The position numbers and the translations under genes are program-made. Below the pieces are notes generated by a model. That model had not been told where the DNA came from and searched no databases. It worked only from the letters and a program-made list of their open reading frames with translations. 64,000 bases of DNA from Dethiothermospora halolimnae (GTDB taxonomy: Bacteria; Bacillota; Clostridia; Tissierellales; VENL01): assembly GCF_037577855.1 (NCBI RefSeq), contig NZ_JBAKFX010000016.1, positions 4,482 through 68,481 of the forward strand. The letters run 5' to 3'. Positions within the stretch are counted from its first letter, which is position 1. Every line of letters begins with the position of its first letter. This document shows, piece after piece, positions 36,194 through 45,790 of the stretch.

Positions 36194-37399
36194 ATGGAGA
36201 TACTAGTTCAAAAATTTGGAGGTACATCTTTAGCTAATGAAGAAAATAGAGAGAAAGTAGCAGAAAAGATAATAAAAAAACATAGAGAAGGATACAAAAT
36301 GGTTATAGTAGTATCGGCTATCGGTAGAAAAGAAAATCCTTACTCTACAGATTCATTAATTTCCTTAATAGATAAACGGAATATTAAAAAAAGAGAATTA
36401 GATTTATTAATGTCTTGTGGAGAAATAATATCTGCAGCGGTACTATCAAGCCTATTAAATTCTAAGAATATGAAAAATACAGTGTTAACGGGAAGTCAAG
36501 CAGGTATAGTAACAAACGACACATTTACAAATGCTAAAGTATTACAAGTTAATCCCAATGCTATTGTGAATAAATTAAAAGAGGATAATATAGTAATTGT
36601 AACAGGTTTTCAAGGAATTACGAAAGATGGTAACGTGACCACATTAGGTAGAGGCGGCAGTGATACCACTGCAGTACTATTAGGTGAAGCTATGGGGTGT
36701 AAATGTATAGAAATTTATACTGATGTAAATGGAATTATGACAGCAGATCCTAGGGTGGTTCCCGATGCCAAATTGTTAGAGAAATTATCCTATAAAGATG
36801 TTTATCAGTTAGCTGAAAATGGAGCTAAAGTAATTCATCCAAGAGCAGTGGAAGTGGCAGAGAGAAGTAATTTAAATTTAGTTATAAAGAATACACTAAA
36901 AGATTCTAAAGGCACTATAATTAATAATAAGAAAAATGATAATTTAGCTGAGCCCCGTGGCAAAATTATAAATGCAATAACTTGTAAGAACAATAAATCC
37001 CAGATAATAATATATAGGAATAAAAGAAATCCTTCTATAGAAAAATTAATGGATAAACTATCAAAAAATAATATTAGTATTGATTTGATTAATCTGTTAT
37101 GGGATAAAATAATATTTACCATAGACAGTGATGATTTAGAAACAATAGAAGAGATTCTTAAAAATAATTATGATAAATTTAAAATAACCAATAATTGTTC
37201 TAAGATAAGTATAATTGGCCATAGAATGAAGGGACGTCCCGGGGTCATGAATAAAATAGTAAAGTCATTGTGTAAAGAAAATATTGACATCCTGCAAACA
37301 TCGGATTCCCATACTACCATATGGTGTTTAATAAAAGAAAAAAATGCTACTAAAGCAATTAGATCTCTCCATAAAGAATTTCAATTAAATGAGAAATGA
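36194..37399 (+). CDS. dapG: Aspartate kinase (DapG-like)
   Basis: A 401-residue monofunctional aspartokinase: kinase domain from VQKFGGTSLANEENR through GRGGSDTTAVLLGEAMGCKCIEIYTDVNGIMTADPR, then two C-terminal ACT domains (about 260-401). It makes aspartyl phosphate for lysine, diaminopimelate, threonine and methionine. AAGGTGAT serves ATG 36194; the ATG at 36170 has no ribosome site. The symbol follows Bacillus synteny (ymxH ... dapG ... tepA); which amino acid inhibits it cannot be read from sequence. Confidence 0.9.
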   Translation: MEILVQKFGGTSLANEENREKVAEKIIKKHREGYKMVIVVSAIGRKENPYSTDSLISLIDKRNIKKRELDLLMSCGEIISAAVLSSLLNSKNMKNTVLTGSQAGIVTNDTFTNAKVLQVNPNAIVNKLKEDNIVIVTGFQGITKDGNVTTLGRGGSDTTAVLLGEAMGCKCIEIYTDVNGIMTADPRVVPDAKLLEKLSYKDVYQLAENGAKVIHPRAVEVAERSNLNLVIKNTLKDSKGTIINNKKNDNLAEPRGKIINAITCKNNKSQIIIYRNKRNPSIEKLMDKLSKNNISIDLINLLWDKIIFTIDSDDLETIEEILKNNYDKFKITNNCSKISIIGHRMKGRPGVMNKIVKSLCKENIDILQTSDSHTTIWCLIKEKNATKAIRSLHKEFQLNEK

Positions 37400-37511
37400 T
37401 TTTTCTCCCTTTATTTTTAGCATATAATAATATCTTTAGTAAACAATATAATTATAGGTTTAAAAATAAATTTCTCAATTAGATATAATAAAATATAAGG
37501 AGTGGTCTAAT

Positions 37512-38267
37512 ATGGACTATAACAAAACAAATGAAAATATATATGAAAACTCTGGAAAAATTAAGCCTCCTGGAGGGAATCCCAACAAAAAAATAAATGT
37601 AACGAATAAAAAACTACAAAATCTTAAAGCAGTAGGAGTTCCTAATCTTCCAACTCCAAAGGAAGATATTCAGTTTATTTCAATAATCGGCCAGGTAGAA
37701 GGTCATAATGTATCACCACCTCAAAAGAAGGCTACTAAATATGAACATATAATGCCCCTTATTGTAGCGGCAGAGCAAAATCCTAAGATAAAGGGCATAT
37801 TCGTTATACTTAATACTGTAGGAGGAGATGTGGAAGCTGGTCTAGCATTATCTGAAATGATAAATAGTGTTAGTAAGCCAACGGTATCCTTGGTATTAGG
37901 AGGAGGACATAGTATAGGGGTACCCCTTGCTACATCAAGTGATTATTCATTTATTGTTCCAACAGCCAGTATGACTATTCATCCCATAAGAATGACTGGC
38001 TTAGTTATAGGAGTACCCCAAACCTTTAGATATTTTCAGAAAATGCAAGAAAGAATAGTTGACTTTATATTAAGAACATCGACAATAGGTAGAGAAACAT
38101 TTATGAAACTTATGTATGACACCGATGAACTTGCAAATGATATAGGAACTATTTTGATAGGTGAAGAGGCTGTAAAGCATGGATTAATAAATGAAGTTGG
38201 AGGATTTAGTTCGGCACTTAATAAATTAAAAGGTATGATAGATGAAAAAAAAGAAACTAAGGAATAG
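37512..38267 (+). CDS. tepA: ClpP-fold serine protease TepA (translocation-enhancing)
   Basis: A 251-residue ClpP-like protease. The core shows FVILNTVGGDVEAGLALSEMI, the nucleophile region LGGGHSIGVPLA, a histidine in MTIHPIRM, and an acidic region DTDELAND. There is an N-terminal low-complexity extension of about 40 residues. In Bacillus the homologue (YmfB/TepA) is linked to protein export and sporulation. AAGGAGTGG precedes the ATG. Its place before ftsK/spoIIIE is conserved; here uppP is inserted between them. Confidence 0.9.
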   Translation: MDYNKTNENIYENSGKIKPPGGNPNKKINVTNKKLQNLKAVGVPNLPTPKEDIQFISIIGQVEGHNVSPPQKKATKYEHIMPLIVAAEQNPKIKGIFVILNTVGGDVEAGLALSEMINSVSKPTVSLVLGGGHSIGVPLATSSDYSFIVPTASMTIHPIRMTGLVIGVPQTFRYFQKMQERIVDFILRTSTIGRETFMKLMYDTDELANDIGTILIGEEAVKHGLINEVGGFSSALNKLKGMIDEKKETKE

Positions 38268-38294
38268 GTAACAATAGTATAATTGAATAGATTG

Positions 38295-38354
38295 TGATAT
38301 AATTATTTAGTAAAGTGTTAATGGTTGCCATTAGCACTTTAACTTCGTTTAAGG
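38295..38354 (+). promoter_or_regulatory. Extended -10 promoter and overlapping leader hairpins upstream of uppP
   Basis: TG-A-TATAAT at 38295-38303 is an extended -10 element without a clear -35. Next comes a 14-bp hairpin TAAAGTGTTAATGG (38311-38324)/CCATTAGCACTTTA (38328-38341) with one G-U pair. A second hairpin CTTTAA (38337-38342)/TTAAGG (38349-38354) reuses its right arm and covers the first bases of the Shine-Dalgarno. The first hairpin could instead be the tepA terminator, though no T run follows. Confidence 0.5.
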
Positions 38355-38365
38355 GAGGAATATAT

Positions 38366-39193
38366 ATGTCCATTTTACATGCAATAATATTAGGAATTTT
38401 TCAAGGAGTTGCTGAATTCTTACCAATTAGTAGTTCTGGTCATTTAGTATTATTGCAAAACTTATTAACTGTAGAAGAGGGTAAACTTTTTTTTAGTGTC
38501 ATGCTACACTTCGGCACATTAATTTCAATTTTTATTGTCTATTTTAAAGATATAGTTAAAATAGTTATTGAGTTTTTAAAGATGGTTAAAGAGGTATTTT
38601 CTAAAAAGGGATTATTGCTAAATAATCAATATAGGGTTTTGGCAATCATGATAATTATAGCTACAATACCAACTGGATTAATAGGAATATTTTTTAAAGA
38701 CTTTTTTGAAGGTCTATATGACTCACTTACTGCAGTGGGGACAGCCCTTATAATAACTGGTATACTATTATGGGTTTCAGAGAAAAAAGCATCAGGAAGA
38801 AAGAGTGCTTCTGAATTGAAGGTTAAAGATGCTATAATAGTTGGCCTTTTTCAAAGTTTCGCAATTATACCCGGGGTATCTAGATCAGGCTCCACTATTG
38901 TGGGAGGACTTTTTAGAGGCTTAAATAAAAAGCTAGCAACGAAGTTTTCATTCTTATTGGCTATACCTGCTATATTAGGAGCAACAATTGTTGAAGTTCC
39001 TGATGCATTAAAAGAAAGTAGTGGAGCTGCATTTAATGCTCCTTTAATAATAGGTATTATATTATCTGCTGTAACAGGTATTTTTGCTATTAAAATATTA
39101 ACAAAAGCCCTTGAAAAGGGTAAGTTACATTATTTTTCTTATTATGTATGGGCACTTGGAGTAATAGTAATATTAAGTCAATATTGGTCTTAA
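38366..39193 (+). CDS. uppP: Undecaprenyl-diphosphate phosphatase (BacA/UppP)
   Basis: A 275-residue polytopic membrane protein with the two BacA signatures: GVAEFLPISSSGHLVLLQ near the N terminus and PGVSRSGSTIVGGL in the second half. It dephosphorylates undecaprenyl diphosphate to recycle the lipid carrier, complementing uppS at 12073, and gives bacitracin tolerance. AGGGAGGA points to ATG 38366; an in-frame ATG at 38315 lies in the leader hairpin and is rejected. Confidence 0.96.
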   Translation: MSILHAIILGIFQGVAEFLPISSSGHLVLLQNLLTVEEGKLFFSVMLHFGTLISIFIVYFKDIVKIVIEFLKMVKEVFSKKGLLLNNQYRVLAIMIIIATIPTGLIGIFFKDFFEGLYDSLTAVGTALIITGILLWVSEKKASGRKSASELKVKDAIIVGLFQSFAIIPGVSRSGSTIVGGLFRGLNKKLATKFSFLLAIPAILGATIVEVPDALKESSGAAFNAPLIIGIILSAVTGIFAIKILTKALEKGKLHYFSYYVWALGVIVILSQYWS

Positions 39194-39262
39194 TATTACT
39201 TTTCCCTATGTATAAAAGGATTATAGTAATAGATGTAGAATTAGTTCTATGGGGTGATTTTA

Positions 39263-41554
39263 ATGGCTAGAAGTTTAAAAAATAAAAAAGGTAAAAATAA
39301 GAAGGCTAATAAAGAAATTAATAAAGAAATATTAGGGATTATTATAGTGACAATGGGTATATTTGCATTACTAAGTCTTCATACAGATAGAACGGGACCT
39401 TTTGGAAAGATAATAAAAAATATTTTATTTTATATAACCGGCTATGGAGGTTATATTATTCCCTTTGTAGTATTAGTAATTGGTATTTTATTTATAATTA
39501 ATAGATTAAAGATAGATTATAATAAAAAAATACTATCTATTAGCATAATATTTTTATGTTACCTTATCATATTAGATATTAAAAATATTCCTTATACAGA
39601 GATAAATTTAATTGAAAAAATTAAATTATCGGTTGAATACTGGAAGATTGGAGAAGGCGGTGGTATATTAGGTTTCATTTTTTCATTTTTCCTATTAAAG
39701 ATATTTGGAGTTATAGGGACTTACATAATAATAGCCTCTATGCTTATAGTTTGCTTTTTAATAATAACTAATACAAGTATAATAGATGTCATTAAAACAT
39801 TTATGATAAAATTAAGAAAATTATTTTCATACTCCTATTCAGGTTTAAAGAATTTTGTATATGTAGATAATAAAAATAACAATAAGTTAAAGAAAACTAA
39901 AAAAGGTAAATTTAAAAATTCAAAAAACAGGATGAATAAAAAAGAAATATCCGAAAAGGATGATGAAATAGAGCAAAAAATTAAAATACTAGATTATACT
40001 AAAAGTAACACTGAAGAAGTGGCGTCTACCGCTGTAGAGGCTGTTGATAGAAAAGATATTAATGAGAAAGAAAATTTAAAGAAAACTAAGGAAAACAATG
40101 AAGATATAGAAGAACTAGAAATAACTTTTAGTAATGAATATAAAAATTATCAAATACCCCCTATAGATTTATTATCTGATGTAAAAACTAAGACAGATAA
40201 ATATGAAAAGAAGGAAATTTTAAATAAAGCAAAAAAACTAGAAACTACATTAAGTAATTTTGGGATAGAGGCTAATATTACTCAAGTTAGTAAAGGACCT
40301 ACAATTACAAGGTTTGAATTACAACCGGCACCGGGAGTTAAAGTTAGCAAAATTGTTAATTTATCTAATGACATAGCCCTTAGTTTAGCCGCTTCTGGTA
40401 TAAGAATGGAAGCTCCGATACCTGGAAAATCTGCAATAGGGATAGAAGTCCCAAATGATAAGAAAATATCAGTTCCCATTAGGGAGGTAATTGAATCCGA
40501 TGAATATAAAAATATTTCTTCTAAATTACCATTTGCATTGGGAAAAGATATAGGAGGAAAACCTATTATAGCAAGTATAGATAAAATGCCCCATTTATTG
40601 GTTGCTGGGGCGACGGGTTCAGGGAAAAGTGTTTGCATAAATACATTAATAACTAGTATATTATATAAATCAAATCCAGAGGAAGTAAAACTCCTTATGA
40701 TAGACCCGAAAGTAGTTGAGCTTGGTGTATATAATGGGATACCCCATCTTCTAATTCCCGTAGTTACAGATCCAAATAAGGCTGCAGGAGCTCTAAATTG
40801 GGCAGTCCAAGAGATGACAAAAAGATATAAATTATTTGCAAAAGAAGGTGTTCGGGATCTTTCAAGCTATAATAATAAAATTGAAAAAACAGAAGATCAA
40901 GATAAATTACCACTTATAGTTGTAGTGATAGATGAGCTTTCAGATTTAATGATGGCATCTCCATCAGAGGTTGAAGATTCCATATGTAGACTTGCCCAAA
41001 TGGCTAGAGCTGCAGGAATACATTTAATAATTGCAACCCAAAGACCCTCTGTGGATGTAATTACAGGAACAATAAAAGCAAACATTCCCTCTAGAATATC
41101 CTTTTCAGTATCGTCACAACAGGATTCTAGGACGATTTTAGGTATGAGCGGAGGAGAGAAACTACTGGGAAAAGGAGATATGTTATTTTATCCTGTGGGG
41201 GCGGCTAAACCTAAACGTATCCAAGGAGCCTTTATAGATGAAAAAGAGGTAGAAAGTATAGTGGACTTCTTAAAGCAACAATATAATGTAGATTATAAGG
41301 AAGAAGTAATCAATGATATAGAAAAAGATGTTAATTTAGATACCGATAATTCCGATGAATTATTGCCTAAAGCAATAGATATAGTAATATCAGATCAGCA
41401 AGCATCCATATCAATGCTTCAAAGAAAGCTTAGAATAGGATATAATAGGGCAGCAAGAATTATAGATGAAATGGAAGAAAGGGGAATCGTTGGGGGACAT
41501 GAGGGAAGTAAACCTAGAAGAGTGCTAGTAACAGAGGACGAATTAGAAGGTTAG
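39263..41554 (+). CDS. ftsK: DNA translocase FtsK/SpoIIIE
   Basis: A 763-residue translocase. The N terminus has about four membrane segments (residues about 20-175), then a charged linker, and the motor with Walker A GATGSGKSV (about 449) and Walker B VVVIDELSDLM. The C-terminal winged-helix gamma domain (SMLQRKLRIGYNRAARIIDEMEERGIVG) recognises polarity sequences. It pumps chromosomal DNA through the division or sporulation septum. GGGGTGAT serves ATG 39263; the GTG at 39254 is inside it. Confidence 0.96.
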   Translation: MARSLKNKKGKNKKANKEINKEILGIIIVTMGIFALLSLHTDRTGPFGKIIKNILFYITGYGGYIIPFVVLVIGILFIINRLKIDYNKKILSISIIFLCYLIILDIKNIPYTEINLIEKIKLSVEYWKIGEGGGILGFIFSFFLLKIFGVIGTYIIIASMLIVCFLIITNTSIIDVIKTFMIKLRKLFSYSYSGLKNFVYVDNKNNNKLKKTKKGKFKNSKNRMNKKEISEKDDEIEQKIKILDYTKSNTEEVASTAVEAVDRKDINEKENLKKTKENNEDIEELEITFSNEYKNYQIPPIDLLSDVKTKTDKYEKKEILNKAKKLETTLSNFGIEANITQVSKGPTITRFELQPAPGVKVSKIVNLSNDIALSLAASGIRMEAPIPGKSAIGIEVPNDKKISVPIREVIESDEYKNISSKLPFALGKDIGGKPIIASIDKMPHLLVAGATGSGKSVCINTLITSILYKSNPEEVKLLMIDPKVVELGVYNGIPHLLIPVVTDPNKAAGALNWAVQEMTKRYKLFAKEGVRDLSSYNNKIEKTEDQDKLPLIVVVIDELSDLMMASPSEVEDSICRLAQMARAAGIHLIIATQRPSVDVITGTIKANIPSRISFSVSSQQDSRTILGMSGGEKLLGKGDMLFYPVGAAKPKRIQGAFIDEKEVESIVDFLKQQYNVDYKEEVINDIEKDVNLDTDNSDELLPKAIDIVISDQQASISMLQRKLRIGYNRAARIIDEMEERGIVGGHEGSKPRRVLVTEDELEG

Positions 41555-41576
41555 CATAGAAAAGAAGGTGAAGCAA

Positions 41577-42623
41577 ATGATAAATTTGATTAATATAGAT
41601 AAAGTAATATTTAATAAAGATTATTCTTTAATTGATGTTAGAAGTCCTAAGGAATTTGATAATGACTCTATACCAGGAGCTATTAATATTCCCATATTAT
41701 CCGATAAAGAAAGGGAATATGTTGGCTATGTTTATAAACAGGTAGACTCTAATAAAGCTAAAGAACTTGGATTAGGTTATGCCTCTGAAAAATTAGTTGA
41801 TATATATAAGAGAATTAAAGAAATCAAAGAAACAGGTAAGAAAATAGTTCTATTTTGCTATAGAGGGGGTATGAGAAGTAATTCAGTAGCTAATGTTTTG
41901 AATATAATGGGGGTCAATGTTTCCGTATTAAATGGAGGCTATAAAAGTTATAGAAAATTTATAGTTAACAATTTACCTAAATATAAAGATAAATTTAAAT
42001 ATATAGTAATCCATGGGTACACCGGTGTTGGTAAAACAAAGATTCTTGAAAGACTAGAAGACGAGGGACATCCAGTAGTGGATTTAGAGAAGCTTGCAAG
42101 TAATAGTGGATCTGTCTTTGGAGAAATGACATATGATAACCCTTCTACTTCACAAAAAAAATTTGAAACATTACTGTTTAATAACCTTTATAATTCAGAT
42201 CATGGATACTTTTTCATAGAAAGTGAAAGTAAAAGAATAGGTAAGGTTATATTGCCTAATTTTCTGCATAAAAATATGAAAGATGGTTATCATGTTTTAA
42301 TAAAAACAAATATGGAAAATAGGGTTAATAATATTGTAGAAGATTATATAAGTAGTGATATTAATGATAAAGATGAAAAAATAATAAAAGCTATTAAAAA
42401 GTTAAATAAGAGACTTGGGAAAATTAAAACTAATAAACTGATTGAAAGTATAACTAATAAGGATTATAATTTTGTCATAGAGACATTAATGACAGACTAT
42501 TATGATCCTCTTTATGACTATTCCATTGATAAAATCAAAGAATATGATACAATAATTCAGTATGAGACTATAGAAGAAGCTAAGGATAAATTAATTAAAT
42601 TTGCCAAAGAACATATTAGCTGA
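41577..42623 (+). CDS. mnmH: tRNA 2-selenouridine synthase
   Basis: A 348-residue protein with an N-terminal rhodanese domain (active-site C94 in LFCYRGGMRSNS) fused to a P-loop domain (GYTGVGKT, 147-154). This fusion is diagnostic of MnmH/SelU/YbbB, which replaces sulfur by selenium at wobble uridine 34 of tRNAs using selenophosphate. It implies that selD is elsewhere in the genome. AGAAGGTGA serves ATG 41577; the GTG at 41568 is part of it. Confidence 0.93.
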   Translation: MINLINIDKVIFNKDYSLIDVRSPKEFDNDSIPGAINIPILSDKEREYVGYVYKQVDSNKAKELGLGYASEKLVDIYKRIKEIKETGKKIVLFCYRGGMRSNSVANVLNIMGVNVSVLNGGYKSYRKFIVNNLPKYKDKFKYIVIHGYTGVGKTKILERLEDEGHPVVDLEKLASNSGSVFGEMTYDNPSTSQKKFETLLFNNLYNSDHGYFFIESESKRIGKVILPNFLHKNMKDGYHVLIKTNMENRVNNIVEDYISSDINDKDEKIIKAIKKLNKRLGKIKTNKLIESITNKDYNFVIETLMTDYYDPLYDYSIDKIKEYDTIIQYETIEEAKDKLIKFAKEHIS

Positions 42624-42637
42624 AGGGAGATATTTAT

Positions 42638-43981
42638 ATGAGTTACAACATAGCAATGGTGTCACTTGGGTGTTCTAAAAACTTAATAGATTCAGAAATA
42701 ATGTTAGGAATACTGAAAAAACACCAATTTAATTTAACAGAAGAAATGGATGAGGCAGATATAATTGTTATTAATACATGTGGCTTTATTGATGCTGCTA
42801 AAGAAGAGTCCATAAATACAATAGTTGAGTTGGGACAGTATAAGGAGCATGGAAAATGCAAGGTGTTAATTGTGTGTGGATGTTTAGGAGAAAGATATAA
42901 GCAAGAGCTATTAGATGAACTTCCAGAGGTTGATGCAATAATAGGAACAGGGAACATTAAAGAAATTCCTGAAATAATTAATGAAACATTAAAGGGTAAT
43001 AGATTAATTAGAACAGGGAAAGTAGACATTGAATATGATGATGATTTAACTAGATTACCTTTATCAAAATCTGCTACAGCATATATAAAAATAGCTGAAG
43101 GCTGTGATAATTATTGTACTTACTGTATAATACCTAAACTAAGGGGTAAATACAGAAGTAGAAAAATAGAGTCAATAATAGATGAAGCATCAAGATTAGC
43201 AGACCAAGGGGTTAAAGAATTAATATTAATTGCTCAAGATACAAGTAGATACGGGATAGATTTATATGATAAATTTATGCTTCCTAAACTATTAGATGAA
43301 TTAAATAAAATAGAAAAACTTAAATGGATTAGAATACTATATTTGTATCCAGATGCATTCGATCAAAATCTAATAGATAGTATTAAAAGAAATAATAAGG
43401 TAGTTAAATACGTGGACATGCCGATACAGCATATAAATAATACAGTATTAAAGAGAATGAATAGAAATACTTCAAAAGAGATGATAAAGGAACTTATTTT
43501 AAAAATAAGAAAAGAAATCCCTAATATTATAATAAGGACCACAGTTATAGTAGGGTTTCCAGGAGAAACAGATGACCAATTTAATGAGTTATATGATTTT
43601 GCTAAGGAAATTAAGTTTGATAGATTAGGAGCCTTTACCTATTCTAAAGAAGAAGGTACTGCCGCAGCAAAGCTAGAAGACCAAATTGATGAAGAAATTA
43701 AATCTAATAGACAAAGTAAAATAATGGAGTTACAAAGGACCATATCATACGAGAAAAATAAAGATAAGATAGGGTCTGACTTTGAAGTTATAATTGAAGA
43801 AAAAATAGAAAATGAAAAAGTATATATAGGAAGAACTTATATGGATAGTCCAGAAATCGATGGCATTGTTTATATAGATTCTGACAAAAATTTAGAAATT
43901 GGAAGTTTTCAAAAGGTTTTAATAAAGGATTGTTTAGAATATGATTTAATGGGGGAGATCGAGAATGAATCTAGCAAATAA
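42638..43981 (+). CDS. rimO: Ribosomal protein uS12 methylthiotransferase
   Basis: A 447-residue radical-SAM methylthiotransferase: N-terminal UPF0004 domain with three cysteines (SLGCSKN, NTCGFI, VCGCLGE), the radical SAM motif CDNYCTYC (about 156-163), and a C-terminal TRAM domain. RimO modifies an aspartate in S12; MiaB is the close relative, but the SLGCSKNLIDSE opening favours RimO. AGGGAG precedes the ATG; the end overlaps pgsA by 17 bases. Confidence 0.94.
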   Translation: MSYNIAMVSLGCSKNLIDSEIMLGILKKHQFNLTEEMDEADIIVINTCGFIDAAKEESINTIVELGQYKEHGKCKVLIVCGCLGERYKQELLDELPEVDAIIGTGNIKEIPEIINETLKGNRLIRTGKVDIEYDDDLTRLPLSKSATAYIKIAEGCDNYCTYCIIPKLRGKYRSRKIESIIDEASRLADQGVKELILIAQDTSRYGIDLYDKFMLPKLLDELNKIEKLKWIRILYLYPDAFDQNLIDSIKRNNKVVKYVDMPIQHINNTVLKRMNRNTSKEMIKELILKIRKEIPNIIIRTTVIVGFPGETDDQFNELYDFAKEIKFDRLGAFTYSKEEGTAAAKLEDQIDEEIKSNRQSKIMELQRTISYEKNKDKIGSDFEVIIEEKIENEKVYIGRTYMDSPEIDGIVYIDSDKNLEIGSFQKVLIKDCLEYDLMGEIENESSK

Positions 43982-44510
43982 GCTAACTTTGGTTAGAATT
44001 TTTCTGGTTCCTATATTTATGTTTTTTTTATTGGTAAATATACCCTATGGAGAGTATATTGCAGCGGGGATATTTATATTGGCGGCATTAACCGATAGTC
44101 TAGATGGGTATATTGCAAGAAGCAGAAATCAGATAACTAAGTTTGGCAAACTCATGGATCCTTTAGCTGATAAGCTACTAGTTTCTTCGGCTCTAATATC
44201 CTTAATAGAAAAGGATCAAATTTCAGCTTGGATTGTTGTTATAATTATAGCTAGGGAATTTGCTATAACAGGATTAAGGGTTATTGCTGCTTCAGAGGGC
44301 ATAACCCTTGCTGCCAATTGGTGGGGTAAGATAAAAACCATTACTCAAATAGTGGCAATAGTAGCATTATTACTTGATAATTATCCATTTAAGTATATAG
44401 GGATTCCATTTGATAAAATATCGGTGGCTCTAGCTGTTATTTTTACGATTATATCCGGTGTGGACTATTTATATGGCAATAGAAATGTATTTTTATCAAG
44501 TTCAAAATAA
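43965..44510 (+). CDS. pgsA: CDP-diacylglycerol-glycerol-3-phosphate 3-phosphatidyltransferase
   Basis: A 181-residue membrane enzyme with the CDP-alcohol phosphotransferase motif (DSLDGYIARSRNQITKFGKLMDPLADKLL). It makes phosphatidylglycerol phosphate from CDP-diacylglycerol (supplied by cdsA). GGGGGAG within the end of rimO precedes the ATG. The gap to recA (44511-44645) shows no good terminator. Confidence 0.95.
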   Translation: MNLANKLTLVRIFLVPIFMFFLLVNIPYGEYIAAGIFILAALTDSLDGYIARSRNQITKFGKLMDPLADKLLVSSALISLIEKDQISAWIVVIIIAREFAITGLRVIAASEGITLAANWWGKIKTITQIVAIVALLLDNYPFKYIGIPFDKISVALAVIFTIISGVDYLYGNRNVFLSSSK

Positions 44511-44645
44511 TCAATTTACTAAGCATTATATTTTTCTTTTAAATGGAAATACTTACTAAATGATTGGTATTTAAGCAAATATTTAGTATGAAGTAGAGTT
44601 TATAGTACTGGACTTTATAAAAGAAGAAAAAATGTTATATAATAT

Positions 44646-44674
44646 TTGACCAAAATATATAAATGTTATATAAT
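44646..44674 (+). promoter_or_regulatory. Sigma-A promoter of recA
   Basis: TTGACC (44646-44651), a 17-base spacer and a perfect TATAAT (44669-44674). Confidence 0.85.
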
Positions 44675-44681
44675 AGTATCA

Positions 44682-44693
44682 GAACAGACGTTC
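44682..44693 (+). promoter_or_regulatory. LexA operator (SOS box) of recA
   Basis: GAAC-AGAC-GTTC, an exact GAAC-N4-GTTC match followed by G, as in the Gram-positive SOS consensus. It begins about seven bases after the -10 element, so LexA bound here would cover the transcription start. Confidence 0.85.
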
Positions 44694-44739
44694 GCAACCT
44701 TTAGAAAGGTAGGTGAGAACCAGAGAAATCTGGGTATAT

Positions 44740-45786
44740 ATGATTGAAAAGAAAAAAGCCTTAGACATGGCTATAAATCAAATTGAAAAGAACTTTGGAA
44801 AAGGTTCTATAATGAAACTAGGAGAAGATACTAAATTAAATATTGAGTCCATCTCTACAGGTTCGTTGGAGTTGGATATAGCCCTAGGAATCGGAGGAGT
44901 TCCAAGGGGAAGAGTTGTGGAGATATTTGGACCAGAATCATCGGGTAAAACTACTGTGGCATTACATATTGTTGCAGAAGCTCAAAAAAATGGTGGAGCT
45001 GCAGCTTTTATTGATGCAGAACATGCCCTAGACCCTGGATATGCTAAAAAACTTGGAGTAGATGTTGAAAACCTAATAGTATCACAACCGGATACTGGAG
45101 AACAGGGTTTAGAGATAGCAGAGGCTTTAGTACGTAGTGGAGCTATAGATGTAATAGTAATTGACTCGGTGGCAGCCCTAGTTCCTAAAGCAGAAATAGA
45201 AGGAGAAATGGGAGATAGTCACGTGGGATTACAGGCAAGATTAATGTCCCAGGCCTTGAGAAAATTAGCGGGAGCTATAAAAAAGTCAAATACAACAGCC
45301 ATATTCATAAACCAGTTAAGGGAAAAAGTTGGGATAATGTTTGGTAACCCTGAAACTACTCCCGGAGGAAGGGCATTAAAATTCTACTCTTCGGTAAGAC
45401 TTGACGTTAGAAGAATAGAAACTCTAAAAAATAGTGATGAGATGATAGGTAATAGAACCAGAGTAAAGGTTGTAAAAAATAAAGTTGCCCCTCCATTTAA
45501 AAAAGCTGAATTTGATATTATGTATGGACAAGGAATATCTAGGGAAGGTAATATCTTAGATGTGGCAGTTAAATGTGAAATAATAAAGAAGGCCGGTTCA
45601 TGGTATAGCTATGGCGATGATAAGCTAGGTCAAGGAAGGGAAAATGCTAAGGATTTCTTAAAGGAGAATCCTAAGATAGCTAGGGAAATAGAACTTAAAG
45701 TAAGAAAACAAAATGGATTAGATGTACCTGAATTGGATAGTAATAATAAAGAAAAGGAAAATGACAATAAAAAGACTAAAAAATAA
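44740..45786 (+). CDS. recA: Recombinase RecA
   Basis: A 348-residue RecA: Walker A GPESSGKT at 64-71, Walker B VIVIDSVAAL, loop L2 region (NQLREKVGIMFGNPETTPGGRALKFY) and a charged C-terminal tail. It forms the recombination filament and stimulates LexA cleavage. ATG at 44740 gives the standard N terminus (KKKALDMAINQIEKNFGKGSIMKLG). An in-frame GTG at 44713 would add nine residues with no homology. The Shine-Dalgarno for 44740 is weak (GGG). Confidence 0.98.
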   Translation: MIEKKKALDMAINQIEKNFGKGSIMKLGEDTKLNIESISTGSLELDIALGIGGVPRGRVVEIFGPESSGKTTVALHIVAEAQKNGGAAAFIDAEHALDPGYAKKLGVDVENLIVSQPDTGEQGLEIAEALVRSGAIDVIVIDSVAALVPKAEIEGEMGDSHVGLQARLMSQALRKLAGAIKKSNTTAIFINQLREKVGIMFGNPETTPGGRALKFYSSVRLDVRRIETLKNSDEMIGNRTRVKVVKNKVAPPFKKAEFDIMYGQGISREGNILDVAVKCEIIKKAGSWYSYGDDKLGQGRENAKDFLKENPKIAREIELKVRKQNGLDVPELDSNNKEKENDNKKTKK

Positions 45787-45790
45787 AGAC

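Noticed and set aside
42638..43981. MiaB instead of RimO
   Set aside because: The N-terminal sequence SLGCSKNLIDSE and DEADIIVINTCGFID fit RimO better, and rimO-pgsA-recA is a common Firmicutes order.
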